Assembly: GCF_900102315.1 (NCBI RefSeq)
Contig: NZ_FNBL01000016.1
Span: 1-64,000 of the forward strand
Direction of reading: 5' to 3'
DNA: 64,000 nt
From: Celeribacter baekdonensis
GTDB taxonomy: Bacteria; Pseudomonadota; Alphaproteobacteria; Rhodobacterales; Rhodobacteraceae
Shown here: positions 43,293 through 51,262 of the stretch, piece by piece
How positions within the stretch are numbered: the stretch's first letter is position 1
How the letters are laid out: each line of letters opens with the position of its first letter
Notes under the pieces: generated by a model
What the model was told of the DNA's origin: nothing
Databases searched by the model: none
Seen by the model: only the letters and a program-made list of their open reading frames with translations
Translations under genes and position numbers: made by a program

Positions 43293-43519
43293 AGTGCCAC
43301 CGCCCCGCGTGTCATATGTGTATCGTGCATCTGTCGATCCGCGCCAAAGCCCATCACCGGGCATCGGGCGTCGAGCAGGGGTTGTGCGGCAGTGTTGTGA
43401 AAGAATCCGTCCTTTGCCAAGCCTCCCTGCCCCGACACTACGCGCTCGGACATGACCCTCTGGCCCGAGCAGCCAAATATATTCATGTCAGATTTGAAGG
43501 CCGTCCTAGATACTTCCAT
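43289..43519 (-). CDS. Small coupled ORF upstream of the TRAP permease (76 aa)
   Basis: The ATG at 43519 has an excellent ribosome-binding site (GGGAGGAAAAG), the same type as the TAXI binding-protein gene. Its TGA overlaps the permease ATG as ATGA, the usual sign of translational coupling. It begins MEVSRTAFKSDMNIFGCSGQ and ends HDTHMTRGAVAL. No family is recognised, and it is not the DUF1850 protein seen in some TAXI operons. It could be a leader peptide or an unknown subunit. Confidence 0.55.
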   Translation of the reverse strand: MEVSRTAFKSDMNIFGCSGQRVMSERVVSGQGGLAKDGFFHNTAAQPLLDARCPVMGFGADRQMHDTHMTRGAVAL

Positions 43520-43609
43520 CTTTTCCTCCCTTTTCTTCATGATGATGCCCACAAAGCGGGATATGTGCATCTCCCGCATGGCACTTTTCGCAGCGTGAAC
43601 ACTACAATT

Positions 43610-43638
43610 ATCTTAGATATCTATATTTAATGGCGCAA
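43610..43638 (-). promoter_or_regulatory. Promoter with operator before the small ORF and TRAP permease
   Basis: TTGCGC (43633-43638) and TAAGAT (43610-43615) on the minus strand, 17 bp apart, with CTTAGATATCTA (from 43612) over the -10 and spacer. The geometry is the same as at 37.8 and 40.6 kb. Confidence 0.7.
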
Positions 43639-43740
43639 TCATGCGTATTTACGTATAACGCCAAAACCATAACCCGATGGCCGACATGCGTTTCGCGTCG
43701 CCCTAGCAAGTCACAGATATCCTCGAACCTCATCGGAAAA

Positions 43741-43768
43741 GTCGGCGCACATGGCCCCGCGCGCCGAC
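43741..43768 (-). terminator. Terminator after the TAXI binding-protein gene
   Basis: GTCGGCGC and GCGCCGAC, perfect 8-bp arms with a 12-nt loop, 18 bp beyond the stop at 43787. No clear T-run. Confidence 0.55.
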
Positions 43769-43786
43769 CTGGTTTATACGTTGATC

Positions 43787-44776
43787 TTATTCGATCAGCC
43801 CAAGTTCCTTGTAGGCGCGCTCCGCGCCCGGATGGAACGGAAGTGTCTCTTGCGAAACCAGCAGTTCCGGTGTCAGCATCTGCATCGCGCTGTGCACGGA
43901 GCGGATCTGGTCCATGTTATCGACAATGCTATGAGCAATCGCATAGCCCGTCTCTTCCTCCAAAGCGTCAGATGTGACCAGCAGGGCCCCGAGTGCGACG
44001 GTCTGTACCTCATCCGCCTGATGCGTATAGCTCCCGGCAGGGATCGTGTAGGGTCCCGTGCCGAATTTTTCATTTGTTTTTTCAATAACATCCTGAGGAA
44101 CAGTCAACAGAACGACGTCGTTGTTCTTGTCGACACTGAGGAAAGACGAATGGCCAACGAAAATCCCGTTGATCACCATATCCGTGCGACCATCGGCTAG
44201 CAGGTCAACCTGTTGCGCGGACCCACCGCGCACGACTGTGCCGCCGTTTTCCTTGATCGTCTCTTCGTCAAAGCCAGCAGCGTCCAGCATGAAAGCGGTC
44301 ATGTTGGCCGTCACATTGCCCGAGTTGTTCATGGCGACACGAATGCCCACATCGGCTTTCGCAAGATCGTCAAGGCTGTCGATATCGTATTCATCGGCGA
44401 TGGATTTCTTCAGAAAGAAATGCATCGGCGCCCAGTTATACATGTAACCGATGGCCTGAAGATTGGTGATCGGTTCGCGGAACGGCTCTTCACCGGACAG
44501 CGCCAGCTTGATCTCAGCATCGTGCGCAAGACCAAGATCCGTTCTGTCGGCAGCAAGCAGACCGATATTGGCAAAACCGCCGCCGGTCGCCTGATAGGTC
44601 ACGACACCATCAGGATCGCTAGCTTTGACGGCCCGGTCCACACCGGCCCCAAGCAAGGACCAAAGCCCGGACGGGTTACCCCCCGAAAGCGTCACGTTGA
44701 CGCTGTCCGCAACCGCAGAGTTCCCGATCGCACAAATGCCGATCGCAGCGAAAAAAGTGGTCAATTTGTGTTTCAT
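43787..44776 (-). CDS. TAXI-family TRAP solute-binding protein
   Basis: A 329-aa periplasmic protein from MKHKLTTFFAAIGI at 44776, with AAAGGGAGG upstream. The signal peptide should be cut after NSAVA. The TAXI family core is visible: VTLSGGNPSGLWSLLGAGVDRAV, TYQATGGGFANIGLLAADRTDLGLAHD and MNNSGNVTANM. It delivers a carboxylate ligand to the permease at 41.4 kb. It is transcribed separately from the permease, which has its own promoter, although both carry the same operator motif. Confidence 0.92.
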   Translation of the reverse strand: MKHKLTTFFAAIGICAIGNSAVADSVNVTLSGGNPSGLWSLLGAGVDRAVKASDPDGVVTYQATGGGFANIGLLAADRTDLGLAHDAEIKLALSGEEPFREPITNLQAIGYMYNWAPMHFFLKKSIADEYDIDSLDDLAKADVGIRVAMNNSGNVTANMTAFMLDAAGFDEETIKENGGTVVRGGSAQQVDLLADGRTDMVINGIFVGHSSFLSVDKNNDVVLLTVPQDVIEKTNEKFGTGPYTIPAGSYTHQADEVQTVALGALLVTSDALEEETGYAIAHSIVDNMDQIRSVHSAMQMLTPELLVSQETLPFHPGAERAYKELGLIE

Positions 44777-44829
44777 TTTTCCTCCCTTTAAATTTTTAGC
44801 AGTCGCGATATCCAAGCCTCCTCCATAGT

Positions 44830-44878
44830 CTTAGATATCTATCTTCTTACTTATAGATACACCCACATGGTCCGTCAA
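44830..44878 (-). promoter_or_regulatory. Promoter and downstream operator of the TAXI binding-protein gene
   Basis: TTGACG (44873-44878) and TATAAG (44850-44855) on the minus strand with a 17-bp spacer. The operator CTTAGATATCTA (44830-44841) lies just downstream of the -10, near the expected start of transcription. This differs from the -10-overlapping sites elsewhere. Confidence 0.7.
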
Positions 44879-45059
44879 TAGTTACACAAGCAAATAGGGA
44901 ACTAGCTTCAGATCGTCAGAAAAATGCCTTTTTTCGCGCCCGAAAAGCATGAACCTATCATTTGAATCTATGTTAACTTAATGAAGTCAAAATGCTGAAA
45001 GATCATAAAGTTCCGGGCACCCAGGCAAACAGAAAGGGAAGCAATCCCAGAAGGTACAG

Positions 45060-45071
45060 CCCCCCCCCCCC
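45060..45071. repeat. Homopolymer of 12 C
   Basis: An uninterrupted run of 12 C (12 G on the other strand) lies in the otherwise gene-free stretch 44880-45270, between the TAXI binding-protein promoter and the end of the second marR gene. Such tracts slip easily during replication. No coding frame is supported across it. Confidence 0.6.
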
Positions 45072-45273
45072 GGTGCATGTATCCCGCCTAAGGTAACAAA
45101 AAAAATCGTGATTGCCGCAACACGCACTCGGCCTCGGGCCTTGTCGAAAATATCGCAAGATATCTGCGTCATAAATTCTGGAAAATCGGTAGCTTTCACG
45201 CAACACGGCAATGTTGCTTGTTTGAAATCAAACCGTGTCGCAGATTGATCTTTGAAAGTTTGTCAGGTCCTGG

Positions 45274-45798
45274 TCAGACGCCCATTCCCTTGGTCGGAGG
45301 GACCCGAATCCCCCGACGCACAGCGTCTTTCTCATCCTGTTCGAGGTTCCTGATCATTTTCGCGAGACTGCGCTTCAGGTTAATTTGTTCATCCTTGGTC
45401 AGCCCTTCTACCGCAACCTCGTTTGCCTCGATTGCAAGCGGTTCAAGCAGCCCCCGCAACTGCCAGCCCCGTTCCGTCAAAAACGCATGCTGTCGACGCC
45501 GGTTTCCCTCGATGTTGCGCCGAACGATATACCCCAACTCTTCCATTTTCGTCAGGGCACTATGCGCTGTCGGCTCCGTCAGATGTGCGCGATCGCTCAA
45601 CTCACGCTGCGACAGACCGTCCTCCTGCCAGAGGATACGAAAGAAAATCCACTGCCCGAATGTTACATTCTGCGTCGCAAGTCGCATTTGCAGAGAACGG
45701 TTAAAGCCGCGGGCCGCCAGTCGCACCAATCGGGCGAGACGCTCATCCGCCTCCGGCAGGTCGTTCAGGTCTTCGGTGCATGTGGATTGATCTGTCAT
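45274..45798 (-). CDS. MarR-family transcriptional regulator (second)
   Basis: A 174-aa winged-helix protein. An N-terminal helix is followed by FGQWIFFRILWQEDGLSQRELSDRAHLTEPTAHSALTKMEELGYI (HTH), then the wing with RRNIEGNRRRQHAFLTERG. The ATG at 45798 lacks a clear ribosome-binding site. TTGATA and TAATTT 17 bp apart lie 25-50 bp upstream. MarR proteins bind palindromes like the CTTAGATATCTAAG sites found before five units here, so it is the best local candidate for that regulon. It could also be a sensor of the phthalate- or mandelate-type substrate. Confidence 0.88.
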   Translation of the reverse strand: MTDQSTCTEDLNDLPEADERLARLVRLAARGFNRSLQMRLATQNVTFGQWIFFRILWQEDGLSQRELSDRAHLTEPTAHSALTKMEELGYIVRRNIEGNRRRQHAFLTERGWQLRGLLEPLAIEANEVAVEGLTKDEQINLKRSLAKMIRNLEQDEKDAVRRGIRVPPTKGMGV

Positions 45799-46057
45799 AC
45801 GCTATACAAAGCAAAATTATCAGGCTTTGCCAAGTGTATCAAATGCCACAGCAGATCGGCACAGCTTCAGAACCCGTATCCCTGGGGAAACAGGTACAAT
45901 CGCTTCTGCGCCATACGGATCAAGGCGTTAATCCGGGACTGATCTCACCCTGATTTTCGCCTCGATATTTCCGATGGTTTATTTGGCGGAGGCTGGCCCG
46001 GATACGAACCAGACCTCCCTTGCGACCGTCCGACCGCAAGCCAGTCTTGAGAACCGC

Positions 46058-47827
46058 TCACTCGCTCCGGGTCAGACCAGCGACCATATTCGGGTTGTAG
46101 CCCGGCTGCACATGGGCGTCGATCACGACGCTTTTGCCCGCCTTGACCATCTCGATGCCCTTGCGCACCGCCTCCACAAGCTCGCCCGCGGTCGACACCG
46201 GCCCGATCCCCTCACAGCCCTGCGCCCGCGCAACGGCCGCGATGTCGATATCGGGATCGCCGATCCGCTGGCCGATCCATTTGTTCTCGACCGGACGGTT
46301 GCGCTCCACGGCGACACGTTCCTGATGCACCTCGTCATTGTAGAACGACTGGTTGTTGGACACCACCGCCAGGAAGGGCGTGCCGTAATGCGCCGCCGTC
46401 CAGAAGGCCGAGGCCGCCATCATGAAATCGCCATCGCCCAGCACCGCAACCGGCAGGCGGTCGCTGTCCTTGAGCGCCAGCGCCGCACCGATCAGCATCC
46501 CCGGCCCCGAACCGATACCGCCGCCGCCGTCATAGCCCAGAAAATCGAGCGGATGACGGAAATGCCAGCTTTCTCCGGCCCAGCCGAGCGGCAGGCGCAC
46601 CATGCTGGCACAGATGCCGTCGAGCCCCTGACCGAGCGCGCCCGCCAGCGTCATGATGTCGAGCGGCGTTTCCTCCGCAGGTGCATCGAACGCAGGTTTG
46701 ACCGGCAGGTCCGTCGGCGCGTCCCCGGCCCCGACACCCAGCGCATCGGCGAGGGCATGGGTGGCAACATCCGGCGTACAGGCGAGATGCAGGTCCAGTG
46801 CCGGAAGCGCCTGATGCTCCATGCCCCAGCCATTGTGCAGCTGGTGATCGAGCGATGCCTGAATCACCCTGGCCTCCAGCTTGCCAGCCAGTTTCAGCGT
46901 TCCGGCGAGATCGAGCCAATCGAGGCTCAGAATAACATCCGCCTGACGCAGAACCTCGCCCGAAACATCGTCGATGAAAAAGGACGGCTTGCCGCGATGC
47001 TGCGGATGATCGGTCGGGAAGGACGCACCGATGCGAATATCGGTCAGAACCTCAGCCCCCAACGCCTCGACCAGTGCCACGCGCCGCGCCCAGTCCGCAG
47101 GGTCGCGCGAGACGCGCCCAGCCAGAACAACCGGCCTTTTCGCCTGTTTCAAAAGCGTGGCCGCCTGCGCCACTCCTTCGGCGGAAGGCGCCGCCGGGAG
47201 TGGCGGACTAAAGCGGGAAAAATCAGGCAAGGCGGGGGCCTCGGCATGTTTCTTTTCCTGAATTGACACATCGAAACTGACATAGGTCGGTCCGGTCGGC
47301 TCCGTCCGTGCGATCACATCGGCGCGCAGCATAGATTCGAGCGCCGCCTCCATCGAGCCGGGCTGATCGTCCCATTTCACATAATTGCGGATCAGCGCGC
47401 CCTGATCGCGGCAGGTGTGCAACCAATCGATCCATGGCCGGCGCAGCGCTGCATCCACCGGCCCCGTCGCGCCATAGACCAGCATCGGAACGCGGTCGCA
47501 CCAGGCGTTGAAAATCGACATGCTCCCGTGCATCAGGCCCACGTTGCTGTGCAGGATCACGGCCAGCGGCTCTCCCGTCACCTTGGCATAGCCATGCGCG
47601 ATCGCCACCGCATGTTCTTCGTGCAGGCACAACAACATCTGCGGATCGCGATTGCCGAGCTTGTTCACCAGACTGTCGTGCAGCCCGCGAAAGCTCGATC
47701 CGGGGTTCAGTGCAACATATTTGACACCAAGTCCGCGCAGCATCTCGGCAAAGATATCACTGCCCCAGACCCCGGTGTCCTCAGAGGTCACAGGCATTTC
47801 GACATCTGTCGTGTTCCGGTCTTTCAT
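46058..47827 (-). CDS. ThDP-dependent decarboxylase, benzoylformate-decarboxylase-like
   Basis: A 589-aa enzyme from MKDRNTTDVEMPVT at 47827; upstream ATGs exist but the preceding residues look unconserved. ThDP-family features: the N-terminal PYR domain with NPGSSFRGLHDSL and the cofactor Glu in LCLHEEHAVAIAHGYAKVTG, a middle Rossmann-like domain, and the C-terminal PP domain with VLGDGDFMMAASAFWTAAHY and NNQSFYNDE. It likely decarboxylates a 2-oxoacid such as benzoylformate to an aldehyde. Acetolactate-synthase-like activity is the main alternative. The aldehyde dehydrogenases upstream would take the product. Confidence 0.85.
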   Translation of the reverse strand: MKDRNTTDVEMPVTSEDTGVWGSDIFAEMLRGLGVKYVALNPGSSFRGLHDSLVNKLGNRDPQMLLCLHEEHAVAIAHGYAKVTGEPLAVILHSNVGLMHGSMSIFNAWCDRVPMLVYGATGPVDAALRRPWIDWLHTCRDQGALIRNYVKWDDQPGSMEAALESMLRADVIARTEPTGPTYVSFDVSIQEKKHAEAPALPDFSRFSPPLPAAPSAEGVAQAATLLKQAKRPVVLAGRVSRDPADWARRVALVEALGAEVLTDIRIGASFPTDHPQHRGKPSFFIDDVSGEVLRQADVILSLDWLDLAGTLKLAGKLEARVIQASLDHQLHNGWGMEHQALPALDLHLACTPDVATHALADALGVGAGDAPTDLPVKPAFDAPAEETPLDIMTLAGALGQGLDGICASMVRLPLGWAGESWHFRHPLDFLGYDGGGGIGSGPGMLIGAALALKDSDRLPVAVLGDGDFMMAASAFWTAAHYGTPFLAVVSNNQSFYNDEVHQERVAVERNRPVENKWIGQRIGDPDIDIAAVARAQGCEGIGPVSTAGELVEAVRKGIEMVKAGKSVVIDAHVQPGYNPNMVAGLTRSE

Positions 47828-48026
47828 TGTGCGTTCCGTTTCTTTCATTTCGTTTGCAAAGCTGGCGCGCAGTGCGGTTTTTGCGCCATTGCTCTTTCGA
47901 TCCATCAGACATGACCCCGCGATGCGGCAGTTTGTCAGGCCCTCTTTCAGGCCTGCGCGGATGGAATGGCCTCAGACCCGGGCCGACAGGCGCGGGTCTT
48001 GTCGCATCTCATTTCACTGCCCTGAT

Positions 48027-49520
48027 TCATTGCCCGGACAGGTTGATATGGACGTTCTTTTCATGGGTGAAGGAAATCAACTCCCCGATCCCCTCTTCCC
48101 GGCCAATCCCGGATTGCTTGACACCGCCGAAGGGCGCGCCGAGGAAATGGCGACCGACTTCATTGATCCAGACAAATCCCGCCTCGACCTGTGCTGCCGC
48201 ACGGTGTGCCGTGACGAGATCGCGCGTCCAGATCGCGCAGGTCAGACCCAGTTCGAGCCCGTTGACCTCACGCAGCATCTCGTCCTCATCGCTCCATTTC
48301 CGAACCGCCAGAACCGGCCCGAAAATCTCTTCGCGGGCGATACGCATCTCCGGCGTCACATCCGCGAAAATCGTCGGCGCGACGAAACAACCCTTGGCCA
48401 GGGCGCCATCGGTGACGGCATATCCGCCTGTGACGGCCCGTGCCCCTTCGCTTTTGGCGCTTTCGATATAGCCCATCACCCGGTCGAACTGATCCCGACT
48501 GACGATGGCCCCCATCGTGGTGTCCGGGTCGGTCGGAATCCCCGGCTGATACCGCGCGATTTTCTCGGACAGGAAGGACAGCACCTCGTCGTGAATATCC
48601 TCATGCAGGAAGGCCCGGCTGGTCGAGCCGCAGGACTGTCCGCACCAGCCGAAATTCATCCCCGCCACAATCGCATCGGCGATCTTTTCGGGATGGCTGT
48701 CGGCATAGGCGATGAGCGCGTTCTTGCCCCCGAGTTCGAGAAGAACCGGTTTGACCGTGGCACTGGCGCTGCGCATCACCGCGCGGCCTGCGGGCACCGA
48801 TCCGATCAGCGTCACCTTGGCGACATCGGGATGCTCGGCCAGCGCGGCCCCGGCCTCGGTGCCGCCGGGCAGCACGCTGAACACACCTTTCGGCATCAGC
48901 CCGTCGACGATCTCGGCCAGGCGCAGCGCCGACAAAGGAGCCTGAACCGGCGGTTTGATGATGACAGCATTGCCCGCCGCCAGCGGGGCCGCCATTTTGC
49001 CGCCGCAGAACATGAACGGATGGTTGAAAGCCAGGATGCGGGCCACGACCCCCAGGGGTTGGCGCAGGGTCATGTTCACACGATCCGGCCCCATCGGGAT
49101 GGTATCGCCCTTCATCTCGGTCACGAGACCGGCAAAGAAGTCCATCTGCGCCGCCGCAATCGCCGCATCGCCACGCATTTCCGTATAGGGATTGCCGCAA
49201 TTGGCCGCGTCGATCATCGCCAGCTCATCGCCGTGTTTGCGCAGAAGCGCGGCGATTTCCTTGAGAATGCGGCTGCGCTCCAGCGGCAGCACGTCGCGCC
49301 ATTCGAGAAACCCCTGATGTGCGGCGGCGACAGCCGCATCGACATCGGCCTTGCCCGCCGTGGCCACAGCCCCGAGCGACTGTCCGTTGGCCGGATTCAT
49401 CGTATCGTCATAAGTGCCGTTGCCAGGCGCGTGCCAGCCTCCGCCGAAATACAGATCGGTATGTTTCGGCAGCGCCTGTGCGATCTCCTGTGCGATCTCT
49501 GGGTTCAAACTGTGCGACAA
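48027..49520 (-). CDS. Aldehyde dehydrogenase (1)
   Basis: A 497-aa NAD(P)-dependent enzyme. The TTG at 49520 is used as start because GGGAGG lies 8 nt before it and no ATG fits. Motifs: FNHPFMFCGGKMAAPLAAGN, the cofactor VTLIGSVPAGRAVM, the catalytic Glu in LLELGGKNALI, and the nucleophile Cys in GWCGQSCGSTSRAF. Such enzymes oxidise aromatic or aliphatic aldehydes to acids, for example benzaldehyde after benzoylformate decarboxylation. It sits directly upstream of the ThDP enzyme and has its own operator-containing promoter. Confidence 0.92.
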   Translation of the reverse strand: MSHSLNPEIAQEIAQALPKHTDLYFGGGWHAPGNGTYDDTMNPANGQSLGAVATAGKADVDAAVAAAHQGFLEWRDVLPLERSRILKEIAALLRKHGDELAMIDAANCGNPYTEMRGDAAIAAAQMDFFAGLVTEMKGDTIPMGPDRVNMTLRQPLGVVARILAFNHPFMFCGGKMAAPLAAGNAVIIKPPVQAPLSALRLAEIVDGLMPKGVFSVLPGGTEAGAALAEHPDVAKVTLIGSVPAGRAVMRSASATVKPVLLELGGKNALIAYADSHPEKIADAIVAGMNFGWCGQSCGSTSRAFLHEDIHDEVLSFLSEKIARYQPGIPTDPDTTMGAIVSRDQFDRVMGYIESAKSEGARAVTGGYAVTDGALAKGCFVAPTIFADVTPEMRIAREEIFGPVLAVRKWSDEDEMLREVNGLELGLTCAIWTRDLVTAHRAAAQVEAGFVWINEVGRHFLGAPFGGVKQSGIGREEGIGELISFTHEKNVHINLSGQ

Positions 49521-49552
49521 GATTATTCCTCCCGTATTTTTCCGACAATTAG

Positions 49553-49575
49553 CTTAGATGTCTAATAATTGTCAA
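49553..49575 (-). promoter_or_regulatory. Promoter with operator before aldehyde dehydrogenase 1
   Basis: TTGACA at 49570-49575 on the minus strand, with CTAATT 17 bp away as possible -10. CTTAGATGTCTAAT (49553-49566) lies in the spacer. It is the fifth member of the CTTAGATATCTAAG family and places this gene in the proposed regulon. Confidence 0.65.
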
Positions 49576-49693
49576 GCGACCGAGCCTGTCGAAAACACCC
49601 GGCCAAAGCTCTCTTTTGTGCGTTTTGCGAAGACGGCCAACGCTTTATGGCTTCGTCTTCGAAGGCCTGCGCGGGCCTCTCATCGGACCGATG

Positions 49694-51184
49694 TTATTGC
49701 ATCACAAAGGGGTTTTTCGTCTCTGCCTCATAGGACAGCCAGACGGATTTGGTTTCGAGATACTGGTCGATGGCCTCGATCCCGTTTTCCCGCCCGAACC
49801 CCGACGCCTTCACACCGCCGAACGGCATGAGGAAACTGGCAGCCCGGTAGGTGTTGACCCAGACCGTGCCAGCCCGCAGCCGTTTCGGAGCCACAGTCGC
49901 GCGTTTGATACTGGAGGTCCAGACACCGGCCGCGAGCCCGTAGTCCGTGTCATTGGCGATCTCATAGGCCTCTTCGTCGTCCCTGAAGGAGATGAGAGAA
50001 ACCACCGGCCCGAAGACTTCCTCCTGCGCGATCCGCATATCGTTGCGGACATCCGCAAAGACCGTCGGCTCGACGAACCAGCCGTTTCCGCATTCCGGCT
50101 TCTGGGCAAGCGCCCCGCCCAGAACGCAGCGCGCGCCCTCGGATTTCGCGATCTCGATATATGACACGATCCGGTCGAGCTGTGGCTGCGTGGTCACCGG
50201 ACCGACCTGCGTCGTCATTTCCATGGGATCGCCCATTCGCGCCGTTTTTGCAGAGGCGACGAATTTGTCGAGATAGGCCTCGTAAATGCTCTCATGCACC
50301 AGAAGACGCGAACCCGCGATACAGGTCTGTCCCGTCGCGGCGAAAATCCCGGCGATCCCTCCGGAAACAGCAGCATCGAGATCGGCATCGGGGAACACGA
50401 TCTGCGCGGATTTCCCCCCGAGTTCCAGCGTCAGCCGCTTGAAGGTGGCGGCGGCATTTTCCATGATCTTCTGCCCGGCGGTCTCCCCGCCGGTGAAAGC
50501 AACCTTGGCCACTTTCGGATGGGTCGTCAGCCGGTCGCCTACATCCTGACCGAATCCCGTCACCACATTGACCACGCCTTCGGGGAAGCCCGCCTCACGC
50601 ACCAGAGCCGCGAATTCGAGGGCCGAGGCCGAGGTGTGTTCCGACGGTTTGATCACCAGAGTGCATCCGGCGGCCAGCGCCGGTGCCAGTTTCCAGACCA
50701 TCAACATGAGCGGGGAATTCCACGGCACAATTGCCGCGACGACCCCCACGGGCTCGCGCAGGGTGTAGGTAAAGGTGTTCGGCTTGTTGATCGGAATGAC
50801 AGCGCCGTTGATCTTGTCCGCAAGGCCGCCATAGAAATAGAGCCATTGCGAGATTCCCCGCACTTGCCCCTCAATCTCGGCCCGCAGCTTTCCGTTGTCG
50901 CGCACCTCGACAGCCGTGAGACTGTCGGCGTCCCGTGCCACGAGATCGCCGAGTTTGCGCAACAAGGCGCCCCGTTCCGTGGCCGAAAGTTTTCCCCATG
51001 CACCGTGATAGAGCACGTCATGTGCCGCCTCCACAGCCTCATCGACATCGCGCGCATCGCATTTCGGAATCTCGGCCCAGGGGTCTCCGGTAAAGGGATT
51101 ATAGCTCTGAAAGCTCTCGCCCGAGGCGCTGTCCTTCCATGCGTTTCCGATGAACACCTGATATTTCTTCATGCTATTTTCCAT
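49694..51184 (-). CDS. Aldehyde dehydrogenase (2)
   Basis: A 496-aa enzyme from the ATG at 51184; GGAG lies 7 nt before this codon and too close to the ATG at 51190. Motifs: VPWNSPLMLMVWKLAPALAAG, VAFTGGETAGQKIM, LELGGKSAQIVF with the catalytic Glu, and GQTCIAGSRLLV with the nucleophile Cys. The relation to aldehyde dehydrogenase 1 is clear but distant, which suggests different substrates. It follows the DctM gene by 78 bp and may be the end of the long operon that starts with the ABC and TRAP genes. Confidence 0.92.
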   Translation of the reverse strand: MENSMKKYQVFIGNAWKDSASGESFQSYNPFTGDPWAEIPKCDARDVDEAVEAAHDVLYHGAWGKLSATERGALLRKLGDLVARDADSLTAVEVRDNGKLRAEIEGQVRGISQWLYFYGGLADKINGAVIPINKPNTFTYTLREPVGVVAAIVPWNSPLMLMVWKLAPALAAGCTLVIKPSEHTSASALEFAALVREAGFPEGVVNVVTGFGQDVGDRLTTHPKVAKVAFTGGETAGQKIMENAAATFKRLTLELGGKSAQIVFPDADLDAAVSGGIAGIFAATGQTCIAGSRLLVHESIYEAYLDKFVASAKTARMGDPMEMTTQVGPVTTQPQLDRIVSYIEIAKSEGARCVLGGALAQKPECGNGWFVEPTVFADVRNDMRIAQEEVFGPVVSLISFRDDEEAYEIANDTDYGLAAGVWTSSIKRATVAPKRLRAGTVWVNTYRAASFLMPFGGVKASGFGRENGIEAIDQYLETKSVWLSYEAETKNPFVMQ

Positions 51185-51262
51185 TGTCATACTCCATCCC
51201 GTTTGTCTTTTCTGGCCCGTTTCACTTTGTCGGCCCGGTTGTGGTGGTTGGATGTCCGCCCC

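Noticed and set aside
44880-45270. Small genes in the gap around the C-tract
   Set aside because: The minus-strand frames of 67 and 74 codons are unlike proteins, cross the homopolymer and have no ribosome-binding site.
47652-49565. Plus-strand frame of 637 codons
   Set aside because: Antisense to the ThDP enzyme and aldehyde dehydrogenase 1, both with intact catalytic motifs.
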